A stretch of DNA of 64,000 bases, taken from assembly GCA_027559495.1 (NCBI GenBank), contig JAMXSV010000012.1, forward strand, positions 372,001 through 436,000, given 5' to 3'. Positions 11,258 to 23,313 of this stretch are shown here, piece by piece. Each line of letters starts with the position of its first letter. Within the stretch, counting starts at the first letter, position 1. Both the position numbers and the translations under genes were made by a program. Origin of the DNA: Aurifilum marmelostoma (Eukaryota; Ascomycota; Sordariomycetes; Diaporthales; Cryphonectriaceae). The notes under the pieces are model-generated. The model worked only from the letters and a program-made list of their open reading frames with translations. It had not been told where the DNA came from and made no database searches.

Positions 11258-11862
11258 GTTGACGACGCACGGCAGGTCGATCCAGCAGCTGGATAGAGGT
11301 ATTCGCAGGGAACTAGCTGCCAGGGAAAGCAACCGGTGCGTTGGAAGGTGCTGCAGCTGGTCGAGTCAAGGTTGGTGGCGTTGAGAGAGCTCTCGCAGTG
11401 CGATGATGGGCACTCGAGGGTGGTGGGCGGTGATGGTGTTGTTGGCAGCCCTGATGACGGTAAGGTCCTACAGGGGGACAGGGTTCCTGCGCCTGCGTGG
11501 AGGTACCAAGTGTTGTCCTGGAGGTGATGGTACTTGGATAGCTGCGGCACTGGACAGTGCGCAGTAACCACTATGTTGCAGACTGTGCTACGTCGCTGCT
11601 AAATGCTAAGGTTGGTGGGGTTTGGCAATTGGGTGGGGATTGGGGGGGGGGGGCCTTGAGGGGCCCTGAGGAGTACCTGAGCATGCCTCAGCTGCTGGCA
11701 CACAGTAATTCGTTACACAGTAGATCGCTGCCCCACATATTCCACCAGCGCCTTCTATTATCTCACAAATTACCGACGAGTTTCCTATGAGCTTTGATCA
11801 AGCTTTCGAATATCAATATCGTACTCTACAGCTCTCGCCCGATTCGTCAACTCGAGGTGACC
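11258..11862. promoter_or_regulatory. Divergent promoter region between arp2 and the racemase-family gene
   Basis: These 605 bases serve two genes transcribed away from each other. A run of 12 G is visible at about 11,642-11,653 next to GGGGCC-type sequence. No clear TATA or conserved operator can be named. Confidence 0.5.
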
Positions 11863-12805
11863 ATGACTTCCCCGGCACAGAGAGATGGCGCCTTACGATT
11901 ATTGGTCATCAACCCAAACACTTCCGAGGACATGACCCATGGCATGGAACAGACCATTGCCAGCATGAATCTACCACATGTACGGATTACCTCAACCTGA
12001 ATAGATAAATACCATCAAGATACGCTTTAAAGCACAGCTCCCTCTCAACTCTCATGCGGTAAGGCAAGCAAACGTGGCTGATGGCATTTCTGCAAGGAGG
12101 TAGTCCCTGGACATCCACATGTACACTGCACCCCCGGACAGCGGCAGCCCCGCCAGCATCAACAACGCGGACGACATCGAGGCGAGCTCCGAGGCAGTGT
12201 GGACCCATATGCGCGACACAGGTGTGCTAGAGAGAGGCTACCACGGCGTCCTAATTGCCTGCTACAGTTCCCACCCACTAGTGGGCAGGTTAGCAGGTCA
12301 GTATCCAGACATCGCCGTGATGGGCATCTTTGAGGCAAGCATTATCGCGACCTTACCGCTGCTGAGGAGGATAGGCCACAGAGATGGCGGCGCAGGCGGT
12401 TGGGGCATCGTCACGACCGGCCAGTTCTGGGAGGACCACCTCGCTTCGGCTGCCCGGGATTTTCTTGGCAGCCGGGAAGAGCACGTCAACAGATGGTTCC
12501 GTGGCGTTTACACCACGGGTCTGAACGCCGGCGATTTCCATGGACAGGTGCCGCAGGATATAATAAGGCACAAGCTCATACAGGCTACCACGCGCCTCCT
12601 ACAGAACGGCCAGGTAGACTGTGTCATAATGGGATGTGCCGGCATGGCGGGCTTGGAGGAGATCATCCGGGGTGCCATTAAGGCAGAATACGGCGAGCAT
12701 AAGGCAAAGAATGTCTATGTTCTTGATGGTGTCCGCGCTGGGGTGGAGGTTCTTCAGATCATGGTCAAGATGCGACGCATGTTCCTGCCCCTTGTTGATC
12801 AATAG
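11863..12805 (+). CDS. Asp/Glu/hydantoin racemase-family protein (DCG1-like), 2 exons
   Basis: This family is cofactor-independent racemases and epimerases that use two cysteines as acid and base; fungal members resemble DCG1, linked to allantoin/nitrogen metabolism. Exons are 11863-11979 and 12104-12805, the intron being 11980-12103 (weak donor GTACGG, acceptor GGTAG). Both junctions are in phase and give 272 residues. Evidence: LLVINPNTSEDMTHGME at the N-terminus (the family's opening strand and substrate loop), the spliced YTAPP...PASINN segment, the first catalytic Cys in CYSSHPLVGRL, GIFEASI, and the second Cys in VIMGCAGMAGLEE. Both catalytic cysteines are intact. The substrate cannot be assigned from sequence; hydantoins or amino acids are possible. 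It is convergent with the MFS gene, with only about 220 bases between them. Confidence 0.82.
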
Positions 12806-13027
12806 ACTCTCGTCTTTGTTGAAGGCTCGGGCGGCAGGGGTGGAAATATCTATTGTGCTGTTTCTCTTCTCTATAATTCTCCCCTTTTTTTTTTTGAAAC
12901 TGTGCACGGATATTTAGGTGCCGATATTTACTACGATGAGGATGCTGGCAAATATATATACATGGGTGTGTGTGTGGCTTATAGGTCCACATCCGCCACA
13001 TAACGACGCCAGACCGGCCAGAGCAGC
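12806..13027. other. Short convergent spacer between racemase-family and MFS genes
   Basis: This holds the overlapping 3' regions of two convergent genes, with a T10 run near 12,885 and a short GT repeat near 12,964. No gene is seen. Confidence 0.5.
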
Positions 13028-14648
13028 TTAGTCCAGCCGTCTCGTGCGGCCCCAAACCTCATCCGCATCTCTCTTGCCTTTGGTCTCGGGCACCCTGGCC
13101 GAAATGAAGAGGGAGAACATCGCAGCGAAGCCTGCAAAAATGAAATAAACCCAGCCACCACGTCCGCCCAGCCAGTTGTTCAGAGCCGTGTTAACGATGG
13201 GAAAGAATTGCGCCACAAGGAAGGTAGCCGTGTAGTTAGTAGCCAGACACCAGGATTGCGTCGCCCCGACGGCCTCCTGACCCACCAGCTCCGACGCGAG
13301 GATGAACGGCACAGGGCCCAGCCCGACGGCGAAGAACCCGACAAAGAAGGCGACGGCGAGCGCGGATATGATCTTGAACCCCGTCACGATCGAGATGGCC
13401 AGCGCCAGGGACGAGCACCCCTGGCCGATGATGGACACCAGCAGGCACGTCTTGCGACCCCACTTGTCTGGGAGAGGTGAGCATGCCGTCGTCATGATGA
13501 GGTTGACGGCGGAGACGAGGATCGTCAGGACGATGGAGCTCAGGGGCAGCAGGCCGTTGAGGAGCGCCACCGAGTACATCACTATCGAGTTGATGCCGCA
13601 CAGCTGCTGGGCAAACATGACCCCCATGACCACGATCATAGCCGGTCGGTAGAGGGGGTCCCTCAGTGCCTGCAGAACCCCAATGTGCCGGACCTCTTCC
13701 CTCTCAACAGCCGTGCCCGCCGCTACAGCAGGCGGAGCCAGCAGCCCCTGCTCCTCACCAGCATCCACGGCGGCCTTGGTAGCGCCGGGGCCCCAAAGCG
13801 CAACCTCGTCATCAATATTGAAACCCTGGCCTCGGATACGCTGCAAAACTCTGCGGCCGGCCGGGCCGTCTCCCTTGACGGTGGCGAGCCAGGCAGGGCT
13901 CTCCGGGATCAAGAAGGTCAGCACAACCTGGGCAGCAGCAATAATGCCGCTGATTCCCAGGATCCAGCGCCAGGCGGCGCCGTGGCTCAGGAAGTAGCCC
14001 AGAGCCTGTGCGGCCAGGATGCCAGTGTTGCAGCTGATCTGTGTGAAGGCGCCAAAGAAGCCCCTCTCAGCGGGAGGCGCGACCTCGGAGATGTAGAGCG
14101 GCACGATGACGGTGCTGGCACCGGACCCCAGTCCAGACACAAAGCGACCAAGCCCAAGGACCCAAGCAGCGGGCGCCAGGGCCTCGACCGCAGCCCCAAG
14201 GACAAAGATTATAGCCGTTATCTGTATAGACAGCCATCTGCCCTGCTTGGAGGTGACGGGCCCAGCAGCCAGAGCTCCGATGAGACCGCCAATAGTGAAG
14301 ACAGAGGAGACAGCAGCGAAAGCAGCCTCCTTCATAGGTATGCCATAGCAACCATCGGCAGAGGTCGTGGTAGGGGAGAGTTTGGCGGTGATGCGGGCTA
14401 GAGCGCTGCCGACGGCGGACGCATCGTCATTCTCGCAGGTAATGGCGTGTTGTGGAGCGTTCAACTCGGACTAAGGAGACAGCAGAGGGTGCAAGGTATC
14501 AATCAGCCGGAGTCACAAAAGGGAGGGGGGGAAAGACAGGCACACAGTATCATACCAAGTGATAGCCGAACTGGAAAGGGCCAAAAGCGGCTACGAAGAC
14601 GAGCAGGATCAGGAAAGGCGACACATCGCGGGCGCCCAGGTTGGGCAT
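13028..14648 (-). CDS. MFS sugar-porter-family transporter (2 exons)
   Basis: This is a 12-helix major facilitator of the sugar porter family. Exons on the minus strand are 14556-14648 and 13028-14470, with an 85-base intron at 14471-14555 (GTATGA...TTAG). The product is 511 residues. The first exon encodes helix 1, ending GPFQFGYHL, and the junction gives YHL-SELNAPQ, matching the helix-1/loop signature of this family. Other signatures: GRFVSGLGSGAS, VPLYISEVAPPAERG, PESPAWL, AQQLCGINSIVMYS, DKWGRK and PETKGK at the end. The central cytoplasmic loop (about residues 250-290) is long and acidic. The closest groups I recognise are the vacuolar-type fungal transporters related to yeast YBR241C/VPS73 rather than high-affinity hexose carriers, but this is inference and the substrate is unknown. 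It is the last host gene before the repeat block. Confidence 0.85.
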
Positions 14649-15203
14649 GGCGATCAAGACTCCTCAGAGGGTAAGTAGGTAAGTAAAGGGTAGAGATAGT
14701 AGTATACGAGACAATAGGGCGTAGAGCACAGTTGAAGCGGTGTCTACCAGAGTCTTTCGGCCGACTTAGAATGAGGGAGTAGACAGCTGAACTAATGAGG
14801 GTGGACTGCGGGAGAGACACAACGGCCTAGATCTAATTCTTCGATCCGAAGCATATATATGCACGTAGGCTTCTTGTGTGGAAGGTCAGCGTGGAGGGTG
14901 GAGGTGTAGGGAGGCGAGTGGCTGGCATTGCAGGTCTTGCGTCGTCGGGGTTGAAAGTGAAGGAACTCGAACAAAGACGAAGAGCAGTACGGAGTACAGC
15001 CAAGGCAGTGTCGTCACTGATCAATGGCAGTTCGGGTGCCATGCTTAGCGTGCTGAGAGTACTGTGCCTAAAAGGCCGCAGTGGCTGTTAGTGCTGTCCG
15101 CTTAAATTGCGCCACATAGGAACGGGCCTAAACATGCAGTTTAGCTAATAACAATAACTATATCTATATTTTATTACTTTATAGCCTTAAAGAGAATTAA
15201 TAT
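14649..15203. other. MFS promoter and abrupt transition to A/T-rich DNA
   Basis: From 14,649 to about 15,130 the base composition is normal, and this is presumably the MFS upstream region. After about 15,135 the sequence becomes A/T-rich, with TpA everywhere and almost no CpG. This switch occurs about 75 bases before the retroelement boundary at 15,209, so mutation has spread a little into unique flank, or the insertion hit an already A/T-rich spot. Confidence 0.6.
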
Positions 15204-15208
15204 ATACT

Positions 15209-15301
15209 TGTTATAACCTATCCAACATGCAGGTTATAGGAAAAGGCATAGCATAACGACTACCTGGAACAGACCCCGCAGCTACTCGAAAAGGACCTAT
15301 A
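15209..15301 (+). repeat. Element B 5' LTR, first fragment
   Basis: This 93-base piece matches the first part of B's 3' LTR at 53,021. It ends at the CTATA that element A duplicated (15297-15301). It is nearly free of RIP, keeping CACC/CTGG/CCCCGCAG-type sequence, unlike its partner at 53 kb. Confidence 0.9.
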
Positions 15302-15800
15302 TATAATGAGCACTGCTGTAACCAGGGTATACGACAAGTACATAAGGGTTTATATTAGGCAAGAAGAATATCAAAGTATAATCCAAAGAATACAGAAACA
15401 ATTTCCAAAGTCTTCTGCAGTATATTACTAGCAGTAAAGCTATTACTTATATTAGAAGTAATACTTAGATTAATAACTAAAGAACTATATACTAAATCTA
15501 TCTAATAGTAGCAAATATATCTCTTATATAACCTATTCTTTAGTCCTTTATTAGTAGTATTAGTTCCTTCCTAGCAGAGGTAGGCTAGAGTTAATATCGA
15601 ATTCTTTAATTAGTTAATAGAATTAATATCGATTCCTTTAACTAAGCAATCTTTATAACTCTAACTCTAGCTTATATAATCTTATTATGCTAGTTCTATC
15701 CTAAAGTATTAGATTCTTAGCTCTCTATAGTCTATTCTATATAGCCTTAGTGCTATACTATAATCTTTATTATAATTTATATATTAGATAGATTATAATA
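15302..15800 (-). repeat. Element A 3' LTR
   Basis: This is 499 bases, the same length as its partner at 22,417. Read in element sense it starts TATTATAATC (decayed TGTTATAACC) and ends TGCTCATTATA. The outermost 130 or so bases are less decayed than the rest. Confidence 0.92.
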
Positions 15801-15994
15801 TTATCTTTCTTTTATAAATTATTATTCCTAATAATTTTCTTATAAGTTTTTCTGCTATTATTCTGCTATATTATTATGCCTTCTTAATTAGAATATTAAA
15901 TAAAGTTGCAAAACTAAAATCTTTTAATCTTTATTCTAATAGATTAAAGCAGAAGAAGTTCCTTTATTTAATTATTCTTTCTAAAGCTATTATT

Positions 15995-16486
15995 ATAATT
16001 CTTTATTCTTTCTATAATGCTTAAAGCTTAAAATCTTATTAAGTATTCTCTAAGGATTTTTTCTAGTATGCTAAGTGCATATATTGCTAATATTCTAAAT
16101 GCAATATTCTTAAACTAACTAACTCTTCTAAGCTTTTTAATATCTCCTTCTAGCATTAAAAGTTAGAGAATAAAATTAAAGATCTTAAGCTAAAGTTAAT
16201 ATATCTTTGCTAATAGAAGAAGATATAAAGAGAGAAGATAGCTTAAGCTATTTATTAGGGCTTAATAAATCTAGAAGAGTTAGAGCATTTAGAGGCAAAG
16301 GAGGCAGAGGCTAAGGCTAAGCATTTAGCTGCTAAAGAGGCTAACTAAAGCGCTAAAGCTTTAGCTCCTAAAGGCCCTCTCTCTAATAGCTAGCCTATAA
16401 GAGAGGCTAGTTAGACTCTACTAGATCTAAGTATTCTAGATAAATATAGGCTAGAAGATATAGCTAGATCTTTAGTTAGCTGCTAA
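15995..16486 (+). pseudogene. Antisense accessory reading frame of element A
   Basis: This frame runs opposite to gag-pol, between the chromodomain and the 3' LTR, and is about 164 codons long. Stop codons are mostly TAA/TAG where RIP would convert CAA, CAG, TGG or CGA-like codons. It keeps YAKCIYC and YSKCNIL near the N-terminus, a coiled-coil-like KLENKIKDLKLKL, then ELEHLEAKEAEAKAKHLAAKEAN and a C-terminus LDLSILDKYRLEDIARSLVSC. The same frame occurs in B, C, D and E. No function is known to me. The Cys pattern suggests a small zinc-binding fold. Confidence 0.65.
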
Positions 16487-16599
16487 TCCTTAGCCTAGCT
16501 TAATATATCTTTTTCTTTTAGTACTATCCTTAACTAATATTTCCTTAATTAATAGCTTATTTTATTAACTAGTAAGGTATTTTAATTAATAAGCTGCAT

Positions 16600-19500
16600 T
16601 TCTAATATTTCTATAAGCTAACTAGTTATTGCTATAATTATTCTTTCTTAGATTAATATTGCATAAGCTATTTTAGTATATTAATAATATTTTTTAAGGA
16701 TTCTTATATATTTTTGCTTAAAAGATAGCCTTTCTATTTAACTAAATATTTTAGTATATTATTCTATTTTTTATACTTAAGGATTTTTCTAATTTTATAT
16801 TCTAGTTTATTATTTTTAATTTTAATACTATTATTAATCTTTATATTCTATACTACTAGCTTAAGTAGTAAAATATAGAAAATTAGGTATATTTTTATGC
16901 TATAAGGGAATATAAGTTTATAATTAATTAGTAAGATTTTCTGCAAAATCTTAAATAAATTAAGCTTTTTATAATTAAGCTTATTACTAAATCTTTTTAT
17001 CTTAATATTTCGTTAAAAAAGGTAAATCTTATTTCCCTTCTTAAGGATTAGTCTCTTAATCCTTTTAGTATTTGCATATCTTATTATTTATTTCCTAATA
17101 AATGCAAGTTCTTACTGCAGTTCTTTATAGATTTTCTAAATCCTTTAAGCTTTCTTATTTGCTACTTCTGCATTTGCTTCTAGCAATGCTTTATAATATG
17201 CTATAAAGTTATATCTATATATTGCATAGAATAATAATATCTTTATTATACTTATATCTGCGCTATTATATATAAACTATATTAATAATAATAATTTAAT
17301 TTAATTATTTTATTTATAATTAATATAATAGTATAAATATTATTCTAAAATTTAATTTATATATTTTATTTATTTATTTATTTATAAATAAAATATAGTT
17401 AATATCTTATAAGCTGCTTTAAGCTGCTTTATAAATAAGGTTTAGAAGTTTAATATAAACTTCCTATCTCTATTTAAAATAATTTTCTATAGTATGCTAT
17501 AATTAGCTATAATTATTCTAAGAAATATATATATAAGGTCTTTTGCTATATTGCTCTTTTTATATAATAGAAAGTAAGTATACTTACTTAATTTATAAAT
17601 TACTATTAAAATGCTATTAAATTGCACTTTAGTTAAGAGTTTTTATAAAAGAAGTAGCTTAATAATAAAGTCTAGGCTAGCTAATTACTAAATTAAATTT
17701 AGTACTAATAGAGGGTAAAGTAGTCTATAAGGCTTATATCTTTCTGCTTTATTCTTTTTATAATTATTGCAATTTTATAAGAAATTCTTAACTCTCTTCT
17801 TAAAGCTTAGCAAGTTCTAGTATCTTAAAATCTATACTAAAGTTGCTTTAATTTCCTAATATCTATATATTAAAGCATTATATATATTCTAAATATACTA
17901 ATCTTATTTCTTTAGAGTTATATCTTTTAGATCTTTATTTATTTAATTAATTCTAAGGATAGTATTTAACTTTTTATATATATTAATAAAGTTTTCTTTC
18001 TTATTTATTATAAAGATATTTTAGATTTTTTCTATAATTTTATTTTAATAATTAGATCTTTTGCTAAGAGTATTTATTTTAATATTTTTTTTTTTTTAGA
18101 TATAGATAATCTTAAGATTAAATTATAATAAATATTTTATTTATCTTACTTATTATCTATTAAGTATCTTTATTATAGTAAATATAATAAGATTTTTATA
18201 ATTAGAGAATACTTTAATCTAGTATTTTATACTAATAAGATATTATTCCTATTTCTTAAATGCTTCTATAATAGCTATAAGTTTTTTATTTAGTATTCTA
18301 TACTGCAATTCTAATTTATTAAGCTTTTTTAAAAAGTTAGCAATTAGTCTTAATTATCCTTTTTTATTGCGCTAATTAAATTCTGCTTTAATAGCAAAGT
18401 CTAATGCATTTATATATAATTTAAGTTCCTTACTAAGATCTAGTTTTTTGCAAATTAAGTCTTTTAATATAAGATCCTTAATTTTATTAAATGCTTGCTA
18501 TTATCTTTCTACCTAATAAAATAGTATTTCTTTTTTAATAAGTTCTATAAAGGGCTTAATTTCTTTACTATAATTCTTAATAAATTATCTATAGAAATTA
18601 ATATATTTAAGAAATGCTTAAATATTTATAAAGTTTTTAGATATAAGCTAATTCTTAATTGCCTTAATTTTATCTTTTTATATACAAATTGCATCTAATT
18701 TAAGAGTATATCTAAAGTAATCTATTTTCTAAGTATAAAAATAGCATTTAGTAGGTTCTATTAGTATCTTAGCATTTTGCAGTATTTATAGTATAATTTG
18801 TATATATTATTTATATATTTTAAGGTTTTTTAAGTAAATAAAGATATTATTTAGGTAGGTAATAATAAAGATATTAAGGAATTTGCAAAGGATATAGTTA
18901 ATTATATATTAAAATATAGCTAATGCATTAATTAATTTAAATAGTATAATATAATATTTATAATATTTATAGCAAATTTTAAAGGCTATTTTTTATTTAT
19001 ATTTCTTTGCAATTTATATATAATAGTATCTTTCTTTAAGATTAAATGCAATAAATTATTATGCGCTTTATATTCTATTTTATAATTTATTGCTTCTTAG
19101 CAGTAAGTAATAATTCTTAATTATTATATTATTAAGTTATCTAAAGTTTATATATAGTTTAAGTTTGCTATTTTTTTTTAGTATAAAAAGGATTAGATAT
19201 TTTGCTAGAAAGTATAATTCTCTAATATATTCTTTTTTAAGATTTTTATCTAAGTACTTCCTAAGTGCTTTAAGCCTTGCTTTATTTAGTCTATAAATAG
19301 GGAAAAACTTTAGTTTTATTTCTTTCTTAAGGGGTATTTTATAATTAAATTAGATTCTAGCAGAAAGCAATTCCTTATACTTTTCTAAAAATAATCTAAT
19401 AAATTTATAATACTTTTATAGTATATTATTAAATATTAGTAGAAATTCTTTTTCTATTGTTATTACTTATAGGAATAGAAGATATTATTAAGTATTTTTA

Positions 19501-22300
19501 GGCGATATTGCAGAAGTATTATATTCTAATTAGCTTTATCTAATTCTTTATAATTCTTAATTTATCTATTTCTTTAGCTTATTCTAGCTGCTTTATGCTA
19601 GATTAAGTTCTAAGGCTATAGCTCTTTATTTCTATAGTTGCTGCCTATTATTATTGCTCTATACTAGACTAAGTTTTTCTAACTAGTTTCTATTTACTTA
19701 TAAATCTAATTTATGCTTAATCTTCTTTTATAAATTTAAAGCACTTATAATTCTTTTTTATAAGCTATTAGTCCCTACTAATTTAGAGGTATATATTAAG
19801 TTCTTATTTAAGCGCCTCTCTTAGCTATTCTTAGTAATTAAATCTTATTCTGCGCTTTTAATTGCAATTATCCTATTAGATATAGCTTATTCCTAAGAGA
19901 TTTAGCTAATAGTCTAATTAATTCGAGAATTATGCTCTTTAAGCTATAAAAGTTCTAATATTATATTATAATATATTATATCTATAATATTAAAAGAAAT
20001 TTTAGTTATATATTCTTATATCTATATAGGTAAATAATTAATCTTCTTATTAACTATACCTAGATTATATACAATTAGCTTTCCTTTTATAGTATTAAGT
20101 ATATAAAGCTTCTTCTTCTACTACTATAATATCTTTGCTATATTAATAATATTTAGAGATATATAATTTCCTTATGCGCTACTATCTAGTAGGGCATTAT
20201 ATCTTTCTTAATAGATATATATATTAATAATAATATAAGTATAATTTATTTTAAAGGCTTTATATAGAGATTATTCTAATCTAATTATTTATAGTCCTAT
20301 TATAGGCAATTCTATCCTTTTAGAATTCTTCTAGCTGCTTGCTAGGCTAATGCTCTAGCTTATTATTATATATGCTTATAATGCTTCTTGCTATGCTATT
20401 ATATATGCTAGGCATATGCTTTATTTTATATATAAATAGTGCATTTTTCTATTAAGCACTACTACTATTTGCATTTCCTTTCTATATAAGGCTTTAGATA
20501 ATCTTCTAGTAGTCCAATAAAAGCATTATTATGCTTTTTATCTAGTACTTCCCTAAACTAAAGTTTAAGTTTTTTATATACTTAAATAATTTATTCTTTT
20601 TCTCTAGTTAGAAACTATTTATATTTAACTTTTTCTTTAAAGTAAATTTAATAGCTATAATAGATATATAAGATCTATACTAATTAGTAATATTTAAGGT
20701 AAAATATATTAATCCTAGGATCCTCTATTCTTTTTACTTTATAGTTTTAGATTAAAATGCTCTAGAAGAGTTCCTTTAGAGGAATTTTATATATAAAATA
20801 CTTAGTTTATTTCTTAGTATCTAGATTATAAAAGCTAATACTGCTATATAAGCTAGTTAATGCTAATTCTTCTAATTTATCTATATATTATTGCATAATA
20901 GATTTAAATAGATTATTTAGCTATTTATTCTAGAGTATTTCTTCTCTAAGGGTAAGTATCTCTATTATATCTTCTTCTATTAGTACTAGAGTAAAGTCTG
21001 CATTTTCTAAGTTATTATTGCGCCTATTGTAGGCTAGGGGTAATATAGTATTTTAGTTCTGTTCTTCTTTAGATCCCTAATTTATAAGATTAATAGAATA
21101 ATCTAATTATTTATCTTTAGTAGAAGCTCTACTTTCTATAGCAAGCTACTATTATTTTATAGATTTCTAAAGGAACTATTCTAAATCTTCTTTTTCTAAG
21201 AGATATAATATGCAACTATTATTATAATATATAATCTAACTAAGGGAATTATAATTAATAGAGTTTATTACTTGCTTTATTAGAATATTTTTATTTAGCT
21301 AATTAGATTTTTATTAAGTAGCAATATTAAGCTATTATTCTTTCTAAATAGATTACTATTGCTTTTTTTATAGTTATTAGCAATTTTATATAAAGTATTC
21401 TAGTTTTCTATAATTATAGCATCTCTAATTATTATTTTATATTAGATATTTGCTATATTAATTTATAATATTAAGCTTTATAGGGCTAGTATATATACTG
21501 CTATTATAAGCTATGCTTTAGTATTTAAGTTAATTTCCTTAATTTTATATCTTTTTGCTTATATTAGCTTAGAACTTCTATAATAAGTTTTCTTTCTTTC
21601 TTTCTATATATTATTTATAAAGGCAATTATTAATATAAATTACTATATTAAAGAATATAGTAAAGTCCTTTAGCTAATCTTATTTAGAAATTTTATTTTT
21701 AATCTTATTCTTAAGTCCTTAATAGTAATGCTCTATAAGATTTCTATCTTCTTATAGAAGTTATACTGCAAGTTATTTAAATTAAATTATATATATAGAG
21801 GCTAATTTAATTTATTATAGAGCTATAAGTTATTAGGCTATAATCCTTTTCTTATTAGGATTTCTAAAGATTTTCCTAAAAATCTTTTTAAATCTGCTAA
21901 AGGATTAAAATATTTCTTTAATAATATCTTTTCTAAGGCTAGGGCAAGTAATATTCTCTAAGTAGTTCCTAAGAGAGAGCTTATACTAAATAAGAGTATT
22001 ATTCTTAAGGCAAGTTCCTATAAAGATAATCTTTTCCGATTTTATAGTAAATTAAGAAGTATAATGCAAGAAGTATGCTTTATATTAAGTAAGGAATCTT
22101 TAAAGTATCTTTTAGTTTCTATTAAATATAATAGATTTATCTATTTTATAGTTTTTAATAGCTGCTATAGTATTAGAGTTGCTAATCTACTTTTAAGTAA
22201 GAAGTTAAGCTTGCTAGAACTAGATTATAGCTTTTTGCTATTGCTAATAGATATATAGTTTATTAATATACTATATAAGGAGCTATATTTGATTTATTAG
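16600..22300 (-). pseudogene. Element A gag-pol relic
   Basis: Reading leftward on the minus strand: gag occupies about 22,260 to 21,600, including a degraded SLRDYLENI segment near 22,000. A protease-proximal region follows to about 20,000. Reverse transcriptase lies near 18,990-18,890 (decayed YEYLVMPFGLTNAPATFQ-type stretch) with the YLDD box just left of it near 18,860. RNase H is near 18,250-18,200, then integrase, and a chromodomain lies at about 16,815-16,655 (EYKIRKILKYKK...). Numerous in-frame TAA/TAG codons inactivate it. The domain order RT-RNase H-integrase-chromodomain identifies a Ty3 chromovirus. Confidence 0.85.
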
Positions 22301-22416
22301 TTTATTAGTAATAGCAGCCTTATTACTAAAAAAGAATAGAGTTTCTAAAGCTATTATATTTCTATATTGCTTAAAGCAAAGTATACTAAACTATTTTTAA
22401 ATAAGAATTATTAAAA

Positions 22417-22915
22417 TATAATAAGCACTACTATAATTAAGGTATATAATAAGTATATAAGAATTTATATTAAGTAAGAAAAATATTAAAGTATAATTTA
22501 AAGAATATAGAAATAATTTCTAAAATTTTCTATAGTATATTACTAGCAGTAAAGCTATTACTTATATTAAAAGTAATACTTAGATTAATAATTAAAGAAC
22601 TATATACTAAATCTATCTAATAGTAGCGAATATATTCCTTATATAACCTATTCTTTAGTCCTTTATTAGTAGTATTAGTTCTTTTCTAGCAGGGGTGGGC
22701 TAGAGTTAATATTGAATTCTTTAACTAGTCGATAGAGTCGATATTGACTCCTTCGACTAAGCAACCTTTATAACCCTAACCCTGGCTTATATAATCTCGT
22801 TGTGCTAGTTCTGTCCTAGAGTATTAGACTCTCGGCTCCCTGTGGTTCGTTCTGTGTGGCCTTAGTGCTGTGCCGCAATCTTTGTTATAACCTGCATGTT
22901 GGATGGGTTATAATA
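22417..22915 (-). repeat. Element A 5' LTR
   Basis: 499 bases. The right 220 bases or so (from about 22,690) are strikingly free of RIP, with intact CpG, TGG and CCC, whereas the left half is decayed. It includes a TATATAA-type box and two of the roughly 32-bp ACTAGT-containing units discussed in the findings. Confidence 0.92.
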
Positions 22916-22920
22916 CTATA

Positions 22921-23313
22921 GGAGCTAAGGATTTAATATTCTAATGCAGAACTAGCATAACAGAATTATATAATCTAGGGTTAGGATTATAAAGAATATA
23001 TAATTAAAAAACTTAACTATTAACTCTATTAACTAGTTAAAAAAGCTAACTATTAACTCTATTAATCTAATTAAAGAATAGAATATATAAGAATATAATT
23101 ATTACTATCTAAATAGAATATTTATATATAGCTCTTTAATTATTAATCTAAATATTACTTTTAATATAAGTAATAGCTTTACTACTAATAATATACTATA
23201 AAGAACTTTAAAATTATTTTTATATTCTTTAAAGTATATCTTAATATCTTACTTGCTTAATATAAATCTTTATATACTTATTATATATCCTAGTTATAGC
23301 AGTGCTTATTATA
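22921..23313 (+). repeat. Element B 5' LTR, second fragment
   Basis: This continues the fragment ending at 15,301 and matches B's 3' LTR base for base in length (393 of 486). It ends GCAGTGCTTATTATA and is followed at once by a possible self-priming site. Confidence 0.9.

Larger units (their letters stand above)
15302..22915 (-). mobile_element. Element A: Ty3/gypsy chromovirus inserted in the 5' LTR of element B
   Basis: Element A is 7,614 bases in minus orientation, with the target duplication CTATA at 15297-15301 and 22916-22920. LTRs at 15302-15800 and 22417-22915 are both 499 bases. Gag is near the right end, and reverse transcriptase, RNase H, integrase and chromodomain follow leftward on the minus strand. 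An additional frame on the plus strand lies at 15995-16486. Element A shares LTR type and coding sequence with D and F. It is heavily decayed by C-to-T and G-to-A changes. Confidence 0.93.

Noticed and set aside
15308..15317. TGAGCACTGC as the LTR terminus of A and C
   Set aside because: Using this end the target duplications do not match. Element D's undecayed left end (TGTAATAAGCAC) and the CTATA duplications place the true end six bases further out.
22064..22258. Plus-strand frame of 64 codons in element A (and its match at 38528-38722)
   Set aside because: It is the antisense of degraded gag in the same position of two related elements. Unlike the 3'-end antisense frame it has no coherent composition, and its similarity follows from nucleotide identity.
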